The notes under the pieces were generated by a model. That model saw nothing but the letters and a program-made list of their open reading frames with translations, ran no database searches and was not told where the DNA came from. A stretch of 64,000 nt of DNA from an uncultured Pelagibacteraceae bacterium (GTDB lineage Bacteria > Pseudomonadota > Alphaproteobacteria > Pelagibacterales > Pelagibacteraceae). The position numbers and the translations under genes were made by a program. Shown here piece after piece: positions 30,299 to 45,673 of this stretch (positions are counted from its first letter, which is position 1; every line of letters begins with the position of its first letter). Where the stretch lies: positions 1 to 64,000 of the forward strand of contig CACNVR010000002.1 of assembly GCA_902623975.1 (NCBI GenBank). Reading direction: 5' to 3'.

Positions 30299-30879
30299 TC
30301 TTTACTATCTTCAGATATTGCATGATCTATTCCCTTACGCATGTATTCATAGCCGGTAAATAGTGTTAAGGCAGCAGAGAGCCATAAAAGAATTATACCG
30401 ATAGTTTGAGCATTATAATCTTGGAAATTAATAATTTTATTTCCTGTATCTCCTGAGAGTAAAAGAGCGATCGATACCATTTGTAAAACAGTTTTTAATT
30501 TAGCTAGACTTGAGACTGGTAATTTAATTTTTCCTTTTGCTAAAAATTCTCTTAAACCAGAAATTAAAATTTCTCTTGTTAAAATGATTATCGCAGCAAT
30601 TACCTCATAGTTACGAATAGTACCATCCATCACTAACAAGATTAGTGCTGTAGCAACAATAATTTTATCTGCTATCGGATCAAGGAGCTCCCCAAGCTTT
30701 GACTCTTGGCCAAGTATTCTAGCTAGCATTCCATCTAAAAAGTCAGTAAAAGATGCAACAATAAATAATATTAAAGCAGTAAGGTCTCCATAAAAACCTG
30801 GTAAATAGAATGCTAAAACAAAAAAAGGGACTATTAAAATTCTTCCCACAGTTAAAATATTTGGAATTTTTTTTAACAT
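30295..30879 (-). CDS. pgsA: CDP-diacylglycerol--glycerol-3-phosphate 3-phosphatidyltransferase
   Basis: NILTVGRILIVPFFV; DFLDGMLARILGQESKLGELLDPIADK CDP-alcohol phosphatidyltransferase motif. Confidence 0.96.
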   Translation of the reverse strand: MLKKIPNILTVGRILIVPFFVLAFYLPGFYGDLTALILFIVASFTDFLDGMLARILGQESKLGELLDPIADKIIVATALILLVMDGTIRNYEVIAAIIILTREILISGLREFLAKGKIKLPVSSLAKLKTVLQMVSIALLLSGDTGNKIINFQDYNAQTIGIILLWLSAALTLFTGYEYMRKGIDHAISEDSKD

Positions 30880-30884
30880 AATTT

Positions 30885-32720
30885 TTATTCGTGAAAGTAA
30901 TTATAAATCTTTTTTGCAACTTTTTCTTCAACACCCTCTACTGATTTAATTTCATCCAAGCTTGCGGACTCAACTGCTCTTGCAGAGCCAAAATGATTTA
31001 AAAGAGCTCTTTTTCTTATAGAGCCTATACCTTCAATTTGATCAAGTAGTGATTTGCTGATTCCTTTTTTTCTTTTAGCTCGGTGTGCGCTAATAGCAAA
31101 TCTATGAGACTCATCTCTTACTCTTTGAAGAAAAAAGAGAGTAGGGTCATTTTTCTCAAATTTAAATTCTTTTCCATTGTGAAAAAATGTTTCATTTCCA
31201 CTATTTCTTTGCTTACCCTTAGCTATAGCAACTATTGGTAAGTCGTGAAGTCCTAGTTCGTTAAGAGCTTCTCTTGCAACTGAATATTGACCCTTTCCGC
31301 CATCAATCAAAACTAAATCAGGGAAAGTTAAGTAATTGTCTTTTTCCTGTATAGCTCTTTTAAACCTTCGGTTTAGCACTTCACGCATCATCCCATAGTC
31401 ATCTTGCTCATTTTTTTGTATTTTAATATTAAATTTTCTATATCTTTTTTTTATAAACCCTTCATCACCATAAGCAATTAATGCTCCAACACTATTTGTA
31501 CCTTGAATATGACTATTATCATAAACTTCTATCAAATTAATATTTGTTCCAAGATCAAATTTATTTGCAACTGCATCAAAAAGTTCTCTATTATTCTGAC
31601 TTTCGTAAAGTTTTCTAGTTAGGCTATCTTTGGCATTTTTTATTGCCTGATTAATTACTTTTAACTTTGATCCTTTCTTTGCAACGGATATATCGATTTG
31701 TTTTTCCTCTTTTTGAGAAAGAGTTTTTTCAATTAAAATTTTTTCTTTTATTTCCTCAGATAGTATAATTGATGATGGAACACTTTTATTTTCATAAAAT
31801 TGAGATACAAAGGAATTTAATATATCACTTAGTTTTTCATCAGGATCATGCTTTGGAAAAAAAGCTTGATTACCCCAATTTTGTTTTGATCGATAAAAGA
31901 AAACCTGAATGCAAGTTTTACCGGACTCTTTATAACCAGCGATTACATCAGCTTCAATTAAATTTGCTTCATTAATCCTTTGTGATGATTGAATAATATT
32001 TAAAGATTTTATTCTATCTCTTAGAATGACTGCTTTTTCAAAATCTAAATTATCGCTTGCCTTTTCCATTTGGTCTGAGAGACTTTTTTGTATTTTTCTC
32101 GATTTGCCAGATACAAATTCAATCGCATCATCGACTGTTTTTTTATATTCATTTTTTTCTACATACCCAACACACGGACCAGAACATCTTTTGATTTGAT
32201 ATAAAATGCAAGGACGCTGTCTATTTTTAAAAACAGTATCATCACAAACTCTTAAATGAAAAATTTTTTGTATCATTTTTATAGTCCAATTTGCAGATCC
32301 CGCAGATGCAAACGGACCGAAATAGAAACCTTCTTTTGTTTTTTTTCCTCTATGTCTTTTTATTTGTGGCCATTTATCTTTATTACCAATAAAAATAAAC
32401 GGAAAAGACTTATCATCTCTTAAAAGAATATTAAATTTTGGTTTATGCTTTTTTATTAAATTTGCTTCAAGAAGAAGAGCTTCACTTTCATTAGATGTAG
32501 TTGTTATCTCAAGCTTTCTTGTTTGAGATAACATTCGTTCAGTTCTTATGATATGATTTTTTTCCGCTACATAATTTTTAAGTCTGTTAGGCAAATTTTT
32601 AGCTTTACCTACATAAAGAATATCCCCTTTATCGTTTAACATTCTGTATACGCCGGGAAGTTTAGGAACTAGAGGTAATTCCTTTTTAATTACTTCTTTA
32701 CCAATTTCAGAACTTATCAT
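30885..32720 (-). CDS. uvrC: Excinuclease ABC subunit C; likely start MISSEIG at 32720 (ORF to 32786)
   Basis: [60 protein letters not shown]; HhH C-terminus. Confidence 0.97.
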   Translation of the reverse strand: MISSEIGKEVIKKELPLVPKLPGVYRMLNDKGDILYVGKAKNLPNRLKNYVAEKNHIIRTERMLSQTRKLEITTTSNESEALLLEANLIKKHKPKFNILLRDDKSFPFIFIGNKDKWPQIKRHRGKKTKEGFYFGPFASAGSANWTIKMIQKIFHLRVCDDTVFKNRQRPCILYQIKRCSGPCVGYVEKNEYKKTVDDAIEFVSGKSRKIQKSLSDQMEKASDNLDFEKAVILRDRIKSLNIIQSSQRINEANLIEADVIAGYKESGKTCIQVFFYRSKQNWGNQAFFPKHDPDEKLSDILNSFVSQFYENKSVPSSIILSEEIKEKILIEKTLSQKEEKQIDISVAKKGSKLKVINQAIKNAKDSLTRKLYESQNNRELFDAVANKFDLGTNINLIEVYDNSHIQGTNSVGALIAYGDEGFIKKRYRKFNIKIQKNEQDDYGMMREVLNRRFKRAIQEKDNYLTFPDLVLIDGGKGQYSVAREALNELGLHDLPIVAIAKGKQRNSGNETFFHNGKEFKFEKNDPTLFFLQRVRDESHRFAISAHRAKRKKGISKSLLDQIEGIGSIRKRALLNHFGSARAVESASLDEIKSVEGVEEKVAKKIYNYFHE

Positions 32721-33132
32721 GACTTCTTTTTTTGGTAATTTGTATACCAACAGATGAACATTCTTTAAGAATTTCCATTTTTTCAATCTTAAGCATTATT
32801 TTACCTATTCTCTTATCTTTAAAAAGTTCATTAAAGACTGCTTCAGCTAAAGTTTCTAAGAAATTATAGTGCTTTTTTTTAATAAGTTTTTTTATTAATT
32901 TTACAATAGTTGCATAATTCACAATGGACCTAAGATCTTTATCGTTTGAAGGATTTTTATCTTGATAATCAATTTCCAAACTAAATTTTACTTTTTGTGC
33001 TTTCTCTTTCTCAAAATCATAATAGCCAAGCTTTAAATCTAGTATAAGCTCATTAATGAGAATTTTTTTCTCATAATTGAATAAGCTTTTGTTTTTATCT
33101 ATTTTTACAACTTTGAGATTATTTTTTTTCAT
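32707..33132 (-). CDS. folB: Dihydroneopterin aldolase-like
   Basis: [46 protein letters not shown]. Confidence 0.85.
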   Translation of the reverse strand: MKKNNLKVVKIDKNKSLFNYEKKILINELILDLKLGYYDFEKEKAQKVKFSLEIDYQDKNPSNDKDLRSIVNYATIVKLIKKLIKKKHYNFLETLAEAVFNELFKDKRIGKIMLKIEKMEILKECSSVGIQITKKRSHDKF

Positions 33133-33865
33133 TCTTTGCCTTTAATTATATCTGGTGTCTGCCAATTTAAGCTTTGACCACTATCTATTGCCAAAACTTG
33201 ACCTGTAATAGAACTGTTTTTTATAAAAAAGTCAACTGCATTACAAATCTCATTAACATCAACTTGCTTTTTAAGTGGTGTAGCAAAATATTGACTTTTA
33301 AAATGTTTTTCCGATTGTCTTTTATTCTTAATTGTTGGTCCAGGGGCTATTCCATTTACTCTTATGTTTGGTGACAAACTCATCGCGCTCGTTTTGGTTA
33401 AAGTATAAAGGCCTGTCTTACTTAATGTGTATGAAAAGAAATATGGAGTAAGTTTAAATACTCTTTGATCGATTATGTTAATAATGTTGTTATTTTTTCC
33501 TTTGATATTTTTTGAAAACTCTTTTGATAACAAAGCAGGAGCTTTAAGATTTATAGAAATATGTTTTTCCCAGCTTTTAGAATTAAAGTTTTCTAATTTA
33601 TCATTTTCAAATAATGAGGCATTATTTATTAAGCAGTCAAAAAATTTCATTTTTGATCTTGAGAATTTAATAATTTTAATGATATCTCTTTCCTTACTAA
33701 GATCTCCTTTAATTAAATAAATTTTTGTTCCATAATTTTGAAGTTTTTTTTTCAAACTTTCAGCTTTTGATTTAGATTTATTATATTGTATTACAATTTG
33801 CTTGTTTGGACCTGATAATTTTTCAGCTATTGCAGCACCTATTCTAGTTGCACCACCAGTAACAA

Positions 33866-33884
<19 letters not shown>
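33129..33884 (-). CDS. SDR-family oxidoreductase, FolM/pteridine reductase-like
   Basis: [21 protein letters not shown] (TGxxxRIG), [46 protein letters not shown]; translationally overlaps folB. Confidence 0.85.
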
Positions 33885-37264
<3,380 letters not shown>

Positions 37265-37270
37265 ACAATT

Positions 37271-38218
37271 TTATTTTTGGTCTAATATTTTTTTAGCTGA
37301 ATCTGTTTTTCTAATCCAAGATTTTGGGATAGTACCAACTCCTTTTAAAGCAGAAAAATAAGCTCCAATAAAATTAACTCTAGAACAGTTACAGCCACCA
37401 GCTTTAATAGTTTTTAAAATAGCCCCTTTATAATTTGTGGAATTAATAATTGAATGAATTGAGCTATTAAATGTCCCAGGGTAGCTACAAGCCATACCCA
37501 ATTTTTTAACCACTATAGAGTGAGGTTTTGATTTTAATCTTTTAACTTTTTTAATATCCTTAACAACACTTATAAAATATGAATTATTTTTGAATATCCT
37601 CATGAATTCGTTTATAGGATCTTTGCATCCTTTTAGTGCTAAATCTATTAAATAAAATTTTGCTAAAGCATATTTGAGACTAATTTTTGAAACTGTTACT
37701 GTAGAGATAATTTTTTTTACATCTTTGAAATTATAGCCATACAAAAAATATGGAAGAGCAGCACAGTAACCATCAGACTCGTTTACCTTTTTGCCTCCAG
37801 TTAATTTTTTTTTAGACTTAATATTTCTTACAGTTTCAATGATATTCTGATGGATCCAAGGTCCTTTTATTATTCCTCGCCAGTCTTTAACTTTTTTGTA
37901 TTTTGCCCTTAAATTTAAATTTTTCCAATAAATACTTCCTGGACCAAAATTTTTTGTAATATTTTTTTTAAATCTTTCTTCTATATCTCGATGACCTTCA
38001 ACTAAAGTTTTGAACATGACTTGACCTACTTCATTATAACCAGAAACTTTACCAGTTTTAATATTGTAAAAAGGACTTTTATTTTTTTTTAAAAAAGTAA
38101 AGTCTTGTTTTCCCTTAATATAAGTTAGCAATTTTTTTTGATTATAGACCCAATGTAATGGTCTAGCTGCAGCATCAGCCACAGTCGCCCCCAAAAAAAC
38201 ATGTAGATTATTTTTCAC
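37271..38218 (-). CDS. ADP-ribosylglycohydrolase-like family protein; likely GTG start at 38218 (ORF to 38251)
   Basis: VFLGATVADAAARPLHWVYN resembles ADP-ribosylglycohydrolase N-terminus; GTG start lies 1 nt past the trxB stop. Confidence 0.7.
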   Translation of the reverse strand: MKNNLHVFLGATVADAAARPLHWVYNQKKLLTYIKGKQDFTFLKKNKSPFYNIKTGKVSGYNEVGQVMFKTLVEGHRDIEERFKKNITKNFGPGSIYWKNLNLRAKYKKVKDWRGIIKGPWIHQNIIETVRNIKSKKKLTGGKKVNESDGYCAALPYFLYGYNFKDVKKIISTVTVSKISLKYALAKFYLIDLALKGCKDPINEFMRIFKNNSYFISVVKDIKKVKRLKSKPHSIVVKKLGMACSYPGTFNSSIHSIINSTNYKGAILKTIKAGGCNCSRVNFIGAYFSALKGVGTIPKSWIRKTDSAKKILDQK

Positions 38219-38219
38219 T

Positions 38220-39167
38220 TTACTTGTGTGAAAGATGCTTTTCAGCCTCAAGTGCAGCCATACATCCCATACCTGCAGCGGTTACAGCTTGCCTAAATGT
38301 TTTGTCCTTTACATCTCCTGCAGCGTAAACTCCAGGAACATTAGTTTCAGTAGAGTCTGGTTTGGTAATTAAATATCCTTCATTATCCATTTTTAATTGG
38401 TCCTTAAATAAAGATGTTGCTGGATCATGACCAATTGCAACAAATAAACCATCAACTTTGATCTCTTCAATTTTATTTGTTTTCACATTTTTTACTTTAA
38501 TACCTTTAACGTTTTTAGGCTCTTTATCACCAATCACATCCTCGATTACAGTATCCCAAATAATTTCAATTTTTTTATTTTCCATTAATTTTTTTTGAAG
38601 CATTTTTTCAGCTCTTAAGCTGTCACGTCTGTGGATTAATTTTACTTTTGAAGCAAACTTTGTAAGAAACATTGCTTCCTCTACAGCAGCATTCCCACCA
38701 CCAACTACTGCTACCTCTTTTTCTTTAAAGAAAAATCCATCACATGTAGCACAAGCTGATACCCCAAAACCTCTAAATTCTTGTTCTGATTTTATATTTA
38801 ACCACCTTGCTTGAGCGCCAGTTGAAATTATAACACTATCAGCTGTAAATTTTTGACCACTATCACCGACTGCCTCAAATGGTCTAGATTTTAAATTGAC
38901 TGACTGAATATGATCTTCAATCATTTCTGTCCCGACTGCTTTAGCTTGATCTTTCATTTGATCCATTAACCATGGACCTTGGATTACATCCGCAAAACCT
39001 GGATAATTTTCAACATCAGTTGTAGTAGTTAATTGCCCACCTGGAGCAGAACCATATACCAATATTGGATTCAGCATCGCTCTAGCTGCATATACTGCTG
39101 CAGTATATCCGGCAGGACCAGATCCAATTATTAACACTTTTGTGTGTTTAGTTGGATTTTGTTTCAT
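38220..39167 (-). CDS. trxB: Thioredoxin-disulfide reductase
   Basis: IIGSGPAGYTAAVYAARAMLNPILV; SACATCDGFFFKEKEVAVVGGGNAAVEEAMFLTKFA; GVYAAGDVKDKTFRQAVTAAGMGCMAALEAE. Confidence 0.98.
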   Translation of the reverse strand: MKQNPTKHTKVLIIGSGPAGYTAAVYAARAMLNPILVYGSAPGGQLTTTTDVENYPGFADVIQGPWLMDQMKDQAKAVGTEMIEDHIQSVNLKSRPFEAVGDSGQKFTADSVIISTGAQARWLNIKSEQEFRGFGVSACATCDGFFFKEKEVAVVGGGNAAVEEAMFLTKFASKVKLIHRRDSLRAEKMLQKKLMENKKIEIIWDTVIEDVIGDKEPKNVKGIKVKNVKTNKIEEIKVDGLFVAIGHDPATSLFKDQLKMDNEGYLITKPDSTETNVPGVYAAGDVKDKTFRQAVTAAGMGCMAALEAEKHLSHK

Positions 39168-39188
39168 ATGAAAGCTATATAGTGATTA

Positions 39189-40139
39189 ATGACTAAAATA
39201 AAAGGTTTATTATTGACCGAGGGTATGCACGGCATGATTAGCCAAGTTGAGGGTCTTGCCAAAGCTTTACAACTGGATTTTATACACGAGAAGATTGAAC
39301 TAAATAATTTTTGGAAATTCATCCCACCAAAAATTACTCCTGTAAAAAGCTTTGTTTTTAAAAATGTAATCCATGAAAAATTTGAAATTGTTATTTCTTG
39401 TGGAAGAAAGAGTGTTGTTCCGTCGATTTATTTAAAGAGTAAATATAAAAATAAGATAATGAGTATTCACATTCAAGATCCAAAAGTTTCTTTAGACAAT
39501 TTTGACTTAGTAGTAGCCCCAGAACATGATGGTTTAAATGGAAAAAACGTGCTTAAAACCAAGGGTGCTATCCACTACTTAAGAAATGATGAATTAAATG
39601 AAAATATTTCATATTTAAAACCTCAAATAAAAAAAGAAAAAATAGTCACTCTAATTATGGGTGGTCCAAACAAGTACTATAATTATAACAGTACTGATAT
39701 TGATCAAATATTCTCAAAAGTAAAAAAAAATTTTATAAATGATGGTTATCAGCTTATTTTTATTCCATCTATGAGAACACCCCAAAGAATTATAGAAATG
39801 GCAAAAAATTATTTCGATAAAAATCAGATAATAATTACTAATGTTGACAAAAAAGCTTATCTTTCTTCTCTAAAATTAGCAGATCACATTGTTGTTACAT
39901 GTGACTCAATATCAATGATTTCAGAAGCAGCTATAACTGGCAAACCAATATATGTAGCCCAAATGAACTCTCGAAAAAAAAACTTTCGTTTTTTAAAGTT
40001 TTTTGAGTCATTTAAAGCCTTAAATATCATAAGAGATCTTGAAAATTCTGTAGATGAGTGGAGTTATGAAAAACTTAATGAAACTGACAAAATATCGAGA
40101 TATATAAAGGATCAACTAAAAAATTATGACTTTTCTTAG
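39189..40139 (+). CDS. ELM1/GtrOC1-type family protein (mitochondrial fission ELM1-like)
   Basis: LTEGMHGMISQVEGLAKAL; VISCGRKSVVPSIYLKSK; HIQDPKVSLDNFDLVVAPEHDGL; VTCDSISMISEAAITGKPIYV. Confidence 0.85.
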   Translation: MTKIKGLLLTEGMHGMISQVEGLAKALQLDFIHEKIELNNFWKFIPPKITPVKSFVFKNVIHEKFEIVISCGRKSVVPSIYLKSKYKNKIMSIHIQDPKVSLDNFDLVVAPEHDGLNGKNVLKTKGAIHYLRNDELNENISYLKPQIKKEKIVTLIMGGPNKYYNYNSTDIDQIFSKVKKNFINDGYQLIFIPSMRTPQRIIEMAKNYFDKNQIIITNVDKKAYLSSLKLADHIVVTCDSISMISEAAITGKPIYVAQMNSRKKNFRFLKFFESFKALNIIRDLENSVDEWSYEKLNETDKISRYIKDQLKNYDFS

Positions 40140-40788
40140 TTCAATATTAAATGAATCAAAAAAACACAATTATCCTTTTGATCATTGGGAGTATAATAAT
40201 GCTTTGAGCGAAGAAGCAATTAATGAAATTGTTAATGCAGATATTCCTGATTTAAGTGAACATAATCTTTCATATGATGGAACAAGAGCTATTGATGGCG
40301 GAGCTGCAGAGTTTAGAGAGGGAATCATTTCTGGCGGAAAGGCTAAAAAGTTTAGATGTTTTATCACTAAAAAAAATGCCCCTGAATATCCAAACCTTGT
40401 AAAATTTATAAAAGAACTTCAATCTGAAAAGGTTCATAAGACAATTTCTAAAATGATAGGTAAAGATTTATCACATTCTTTTGTAAGAGTTGAGGTAATA
40501 TGCGATAGAGAAGGTTTTTGGTTAAAACCGCATTGTGATATAAAAGAAAAATTGATGTCAGGCCTCATTTTCATAAATAAAGAAAATGAATCTGAAAGTT
40601 TAGGAACAGATTTTTATAACGAAAAGTTGGAAAAAGTTAAAACTGTTCCATATAAAAATAATTATGGCTATTTATTTACAAGCGGCCCAAATACATGGCA
40701 TGGCATGGAAAAGAAAAAAATTCTAAAAGAGAGAAGATGTATCCAAGTAAATTATGTAACCTTTGAAACTGATTGGAAAGTAGATTAA
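40126..40788 (+). CDS. 2OG-Fe(II) oxygenase-like protein
   Basis: HCDIKEKLMSGLIFIN (HxD) ... WHGMEKKKILKERRCIQVNYV (H...R). Confidence 0.7.
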   Translation: MTFLSSILNESKKHNYPFDHWEYNNALSEEAINEIVNADIPDLSEHNLSYDGTRAIDGGAAEFREGIISGGKAKKFRCFITKKNAPEYPNLVKFIKELQSEKVHKTISKMIGKDLSHSFVRVEVICDREGFWLKPHCDIKEKLMSGLIFINKENESESLGTDFYNEKLEKVKTVPYKNNYGYLFTSGPNTWHGMEKKKILKERRCIQVNYVTFETDWKVD

Positions 40789-40795
40789 AATTTCT

Positions 40796-41032
40796 TTAGA
40801 GCAAATTTGAATAAAGCCCCATAACAATAAGTGCACCTAACATTAAACAAATACCAGTGACAGCTTTTAGTTGATCATCATTAGATTTATCATTTATTTT
40901 CCAAACATAGTAATTGCTTTTATTTAAATTAGTTATTTCTTTTATTTTTTTTTCTTTAGGAAAATTGATAACTTCAGCATTAAGGTTTTTTTCAATAGCT
41001 GACTCAATATATTTGTGTATTTCTGAGCTCAT
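40796..41032 (-). CDS. Small hypothetical protein with C-terminal TM helix
   Basis: 78 aa ORF filling the gap between convergent/divergent genes; KAVTGICLMLGALIVMGLYSNLL hydrophobic C-terminus. Confidence 0.6.
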   Translation of the reverse strand: MSSEIHKYIESAIEKNLNAEVINFPKEKKIKEITNLNKSNYYVWKINDKSNDDQLKAVTGICLMLGALIVMGLYSNLL

Positions 41033-41148
41033 AGTTTATAAATGTTCATTTAAAAAATTTTTTCTAAAACTAACAACAAAGTTACTAGCCATTTTGGGTT
41101 ATATAAAATTTTATTTTTGCAAGTTTTCAACTAATGATTGCAAAAATA

Positions 41149-44100
41149 TTATTTTATTTCCTGAAGAGAGTTTATCTCAATTTTTTTTGATTTAAGAGAT
41201 CTAATTCCTTCTATGCATGCAAGTGCAGTAGACATATTTGTACAATATGGGACTTTATTTTTTAGAGTAGCCCTTCTTAAAGCCACAGCATCATTAAGTC
41301 TATGTTCACTATTTCCTCCACCAGTATTAATAACAAGAGCAATTTTCTTTGAATTTAGTACGTCAACTATATGTGGTGATCCACTGCTAACTTTGTTAAT
41401 TATTCTACATTTCATTCCATTTTTTTTTATGTAATCTGCTGTTCCTTTGGTTGCAGATAATTTAAAGTTAAGTTTTATTAATTTTTTTGCAAGATCTATT
41501 CCCTCATCTTTATGTGAATTTTTCAATGATATAAATGCCAATCCCTTTTTTGGTAATGAATTTGAAGCAGCAATTTGACTTTTGGCGAATGCCATCCCAA
41601 AATCTTTATCAAATCCCATGACCTCACCAGTTGACTTCATTTCTGGTCCCAAAAGTAAATCACTGTTCGGAAATTTGTTAAAAGGAAATACAGCTTCTTT
41701 TACTGCAAACATACTAAAAGATTTTTTCTTTAAATTGAATTTTGATAAATTTTCACCAGTCATCACTCTTGAGGCAATTTTAGCAAGAGGTATTCCCTTT
41801 GCTTTAGATACAAAAGGGACTGTTCGACTTGCTCTTGGATTTACCTCAATCACGTAAATTTCATCTTTCTTAATTGCAAATTGAATATTCATAAAACCTT
41901 TTACTTTTAAAGCTAAAGCTAATTTTATTGTTTGGTTTTCAATTTCTTTTATTAAAAAAGGCTTAATAGAAATAGGTGGAAGACTACAAGCTGAGTCTCC
42001 AGAATGAATACCTGCTTCTTCTATATGTTGCATAATACCAGCAACATGAACATTCTTGCCATCAGATATTGCATCAACATCAACTTCCATAGCATGATCA
42101 ATAAATTTATCTATTAAAATTGAATTTTCTTCTGCAGCTTTAAAGGCCTCTTCTACAAAATTTTTAAGCTGACTTTTTTCATAAACAATTTCCATAGCTC
42201 TTCCACCCAGCACATAAGAGGGCCTTACCATTAAGGGTAGGCCAATTTTATCAGCTATCTGGATTGCTTGTTTAAAGTTTTTTGCTGTTCCACTTTCAGC
42301 TTGTTTTAATTTCAATCTATTTAAAAGATCTCTAAATCTATCTCTGTCTTCTGCTAGATCAATAGAAGAGTATTGTGTGCCAAGAATGGGAAGTTTATTT
42401 TCATTTAAGAATTTCGCTAATTTTATAGGAGTTTGACCTCCAAACTGAGTTATCACCCCAATAAGATTTCCTTTCTCTTGTTCTTTTTTAATAATGTTGA
42501 ATACATATTCTTCTTTTAAAGGCTCAAAGTACAATCGATCACTAGTATCATAGTCGGTTGAAACAGTTTCAGGATTACAATTAACCATTATGGTTTCAAA
42601 ACCAGCATCTTTAAGTGAAAAACTTGCCTGGCAACAACAATAATCAAATTCAATACCTTGTCCAATTCTGTTAGGTCCACCTCCTAATATAACAATCTTT
42701 TTCTTAGTCGATGGATCTGCCTCACATTCTGAATTAATTGAGAAGTTTCTCTGGTATGTCGAGTACATGTAAGGTGTGAATGATTTAAATTCGGCTGCAC
42801 AAGTATCCACTTTTTTAAATACTGGTAAAATTTTAAGAGCAGATCTTTTTCGTCTTATTATATCCTCAGTTATATTCGTTAATTCTGCCAATTTTTTATC
42901 AGAAAAACCAATAGATTTTATTCTATTAAATTCATTAAAATTCTTTGGCAATCCAATTCTCTTAATCTTAATTTCATCGTCTATTATTTCTTTTATTTGC
43001 TCTAAAAACCATGGATCAATTTTAGATAATTGAAATACTTTTTTTAAATTAATTTTTTTTCTAATCGCCTCTGCAACAAGTAATAGTTTATTTGGAATAT
43101 TTTCTTTGAGTTTTTTCTTAATTTGTTTTTTATTTAAATTGAATATTCTATCTAATCCTGAAAAACCTGTTTCAAGAGATACCAATGCTTTTTGAAGAGA
43201 CTCTTTAAAGTTTCTTCCTATAGCCATTGCTTCACCAACTGACTTCATTGATGTACCCAAAGTTACTGGAGAAGTTGAAAATTTTTCAAATGTAAATCTT
43301 GGAATTTTTGTAACCACATAATCAATACTTGGTTCAAATGAAGCAGGTGTTACTTTGGTAATTTCATTTTTTAATTCATCCAAAGTGTAACCAATCGCAA
43401 GTTTTGCAGCAACTTTTGCAATTGGAAATCCAGTTGCTTTAGATGCAAGGGCTGATGATCTTGACACTCTTGGGTTCATCTCAATCACAACCATTCGACC
43501 GTTCTTAGGATTTATTGCAAACTGAACATTTGATCCACCTGTCTCAACACCAATTTTTCTCAAACACGCAATAGAAGCGTTTCTCATAACTTGGTATTCT
43601 TTATCAGTTAAGGTGAGTGCTGGAGCGACTGTTACTGAGTCCCCAGTATGTACCCCCATTGGATCAACATTTTCAATTGAGCAGACAATTATACAGTTAT
43701 CTTTTTTATCTCTTACAACTTCCATTTCAAATTCTTTCCAGCCCTCCAAACATTCTTCAACTAATACCTGGCTAACTGGAGACTCGTGAAGTCCATTTTT
43801 TATTATTTTAATATAATCTTTTTTGTTCTTGGCTATACCACCACCAAGACCTCCAAGTGTAAATGCAGGTCTTATAATAGCAGGAAGACCAATCTTTTTT
43901 AAAACTTTTGATGCCTGATTAATATTATTTACAATTTGAGATTTAGGTAGATCTAAACCAATATCTATCATATTTTTTCTAAATTTTTTTCTATCCTCTG
44001 CATTAGCAATTGCCTTCGAGTTTGCCCCTATAAGTTCAATTTTATATTTTTTTAAAATTCCCATCTTTTCAGCTTCCATTGCAAGATTAAGTGCGGTCTG

Positions 44101-44376
44101 ACCACCCATGGTTGGTAGAATTGCATCTGGTTTTTCTTTTTTAAGAATTTTTTCTAAGACCTCTAATGTTATTGGCTCTATATAAGTTTTATCTGCAATA
44201 TCTGGATCTGTCATAATAGTTGCAGGATTTGAATTAATTAAAATTACTTTATAGCCCTCATCTTTTAAAGCCTTACAAGCTTGTGTACCCGAATAATCAA
44301 ATTCACATGCTTGACCAATAATAATTGGCCCAGCTCCTACAACTAATATTTTTTTAATATCTTTTCTTTTGGGCAT
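41149..44376 (-). CDS. carB: Carbamoyl-phosphate synthase large subunit
   Basis: [35 protein letters not shown]; duplicated ATP-grasp; 1075 aa. Confidence 0.99.
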   Translation of the reverse strand: MPKRKDIKKILVVGAGPIIIGQACEFDYSGTQACKALKDEGYKVILINSNPATIMTDPDIADKTYIEPITLEVLEKILKKEKPDAILPTMGGQTALNLAMEAEKMGILKKYKIELIGANSKAIANAEDRKKFRKNMIDIGLDLPKSQIVNNINQASKVLKKIGLPAIIRPAFTLGGLGGGIAKNKKDYIKIIKNGLHESPVSQVLVEECLEGWKEFEMEVVRDKKDNCIIVCSIENVDPMGVHTGDSVTVAPALTLTDKEYQVMRNASIACLRKIGVETGGSNVQFAINPKNGRMVVIEMNPRVSRSSALASKATGFPIAKVAAKLAIGYTLDELKNEITKVTPASFEPSIDYVVTKIPRFTFEKFSTSPVTLGTSMKSVGEAMAIGRNFKESLQKALVSLETGFSGLDRIFNLNKKQIKKKLKENIPNKLLLVAEAIRKKINLKKVFQLSKIDPWFLEQIKEIIDDEIKIKRIGLPKNFNEFNRIKSIGFSDKKLAELTNITEDIIRRKRSALKILPVFKKVDTCAAEFKSFTPYMYSTYQRNFSINSECEADPSTKKKIVILGGGPNRIGQGIEFDYCCCQASFSLKDAGFETIMVNCNPETVSTDYDTSDRLYFEPLKEEYVFNIIKKEQEKGNLIGVITQFGGQTPIKLAKFLNENKLPILGTQYSSIDLAEDRDRFRDLLNRLKLKQAESGTAKNFKQAIQIADKIGLPLMVRPSYVLGGRAMEIVYEKSQLKNFVEEAFKAAEENSILIDKFIDHAMEVDVDAISDGKNVHVAGIMQHIEEAGIHSGDSACSLPPISIKPFLIKEIENQTIKLALALKVKGFMNIQFAIKKDEIYVIEVNPRASRTVPFVSKAKGIPLAKIASRVMTGENLSKFNLKKKSFSMFAVKEAVFPFNKFPNSDLLLGPEMKSTGEVMGFDKDFGMAFAKSQIAASNSLPKKGLAFISLKNSHKDEGIDLAKKLIKLNFKLSATKGTADYIKKNGMKCRIINKVSSGSPHIVDVLNSKKIALVINTGGGNSEHRLNDAVALRRATLKNKVPYCTNMSTALACIEGIRSLKSKKIEINSLQEIK

Positions 44377-45547
44377 TTTTTTTAATGTTGTTAATAAATT
44401 CTTGAAACAGATAGACGCTATCTTGTGGCCCAGGGTTTGATTCTGGATGATATTGTACTGAAAACACTGGTTTATTTTTAAGTCTTATTCCCTCAATAGT
44501 ATTATCAAAAAGAGATTTATGAGTTATTTCAATTTTTTTTGGTAAAGTTTCTTCAACAACCACAAAGCCATGGTTTTGGCTAGTAATTTCAACTTTATCG
44601 TGGACTAAATTTTTGACAGGATGGTTTGCACCTCTATGTCCTAATTTCATTTTTTTTGTTTTTCCACCTAAAGCTAATGCTAAAATTTGATGCCCTAAAC
44701 AAATTCCAAAGACTGGTAAATTTTTTGTAATTAATTTATTAATTATTTTTATTGCATATTTTCCTGTTGCTGCTGGATCACCGGGACCATTGGATAAAAA
44801 TATTCCATGTGGTTTAAGTTCCAATATTTTTTCTGCAGAAGTTTTACAAGAAACAACTGTTACTTTACATTTAAAGTCTGAAAAATATCTTAAAATATTT
44901 TTTTTTATCCCATAATCAATCGCAACTATATGAAATGAATTTTTTGTATTTCTTTTATATCCTGTTTCCTTTTTCCAAGTTTTTATGCCATTCCAAATAT
45001 AGTTTTTTGGAGTTGTTACTCTTTGTGCAAGATCTAAATTTTTTAATCCACTCCATTTAATTGTAGAGCTCGTTAATTTGTTTAAATTAAATTTTCCATT
45101 TTTCGAATAGGAAATTGTTCCCTTAGGTGCGCCTTTGTCTCTGATAAAGTTTGTTATACTTCTAGTATCTAACCCTGTAATTCCAATAATTTTATTTTTT
45201 TTGAGCCAGGTATCTAAATGCAAAAATGCTCTATAATTTGAGGGAGAAGTTATTTCAGAATTCAAGATTACACCCCTCGTCCATATTTTGTCAGACTCTA
45301 TATCTTCCTTGTTAGTTCCAACATTTCCAATATGTGGAAATGTAAAGTTAATAATCTGACCCGCATAAGAAGGATCAGAAATAATTTCTTGGTAACCAGT
45401 TAAAGATGTATTAAAGCAAACCTCTCCGGTCGCTTCACCTTGAAAGCCGATACCGACTCCTCTAAAAATTTTCTTGTTTTCAAGAACTAAAACGCCCGTA
45501 TTAAATTTTGAATTTTTTGAGTTTGTTTTTTTTGCTTTTTTGATCAA
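44354..45547 (-). CDS. carA: Carbamoyl-phosphate synthase small subunit
   Basis: [61 protein letters not shown]. Confidence 0.99.
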   Translation of the reverse strand: MIKKAKKTNSKNSKFNTGVLVLENKKIFRGVGIGFQGEATGEVCFNTSLTGYQEIISDPSYAGQIINFTFPHIGNVGTNKEDIESDKIWTRGVILNSEITSPSNYRAFLHLDTWLKKNKIIGITGLDTRSITNFIRDKGAPKGTISYSKNGKFNLNKLTSSTIKWSGLKNLDLAQRVTTPKNYIWNGIKTWKKETGYKRNTKNSFHIVAIDYGIKKNILRYFSDFKCKVTVVSCKTSAEKILELKPHGIFLSNGPGDPAATGKYAIKIINKLITKNLPVFGICLGHQILALALGGKTKKMKLGHRGANHPVKNLVHDKVEITSQNHGFVVVEETLPKKIEITHKSLFDNTIEGIRLKNKPVFSVQYHPESNPGPQDSVYLFQEFINNIKKNAQKKRY

Positions 45548-45673
45548 TTACAACTCATAAGTTAAAGGTTAATACAATAATTGATTTATAATCGCAACAG
45601 AGATGTATTATAAAATTGTAAAAAAACAATTTTTCTTTTGAAGAAATTTTTCTTTAAAGTAGATTAAACAAAT

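Noticed and set aside
45614-45640. Terminator-like hairpin AAATTGT-aaaaa-ACAATTT followed by a T-rich run upstream of the GatB/YqeY gene
   Set aside because: Stem is purely AT-rich and common by chance here; it lies between divergent genes, so no upstream transcript obviously needs termination. Attenuation cannot be supported without RNA data.
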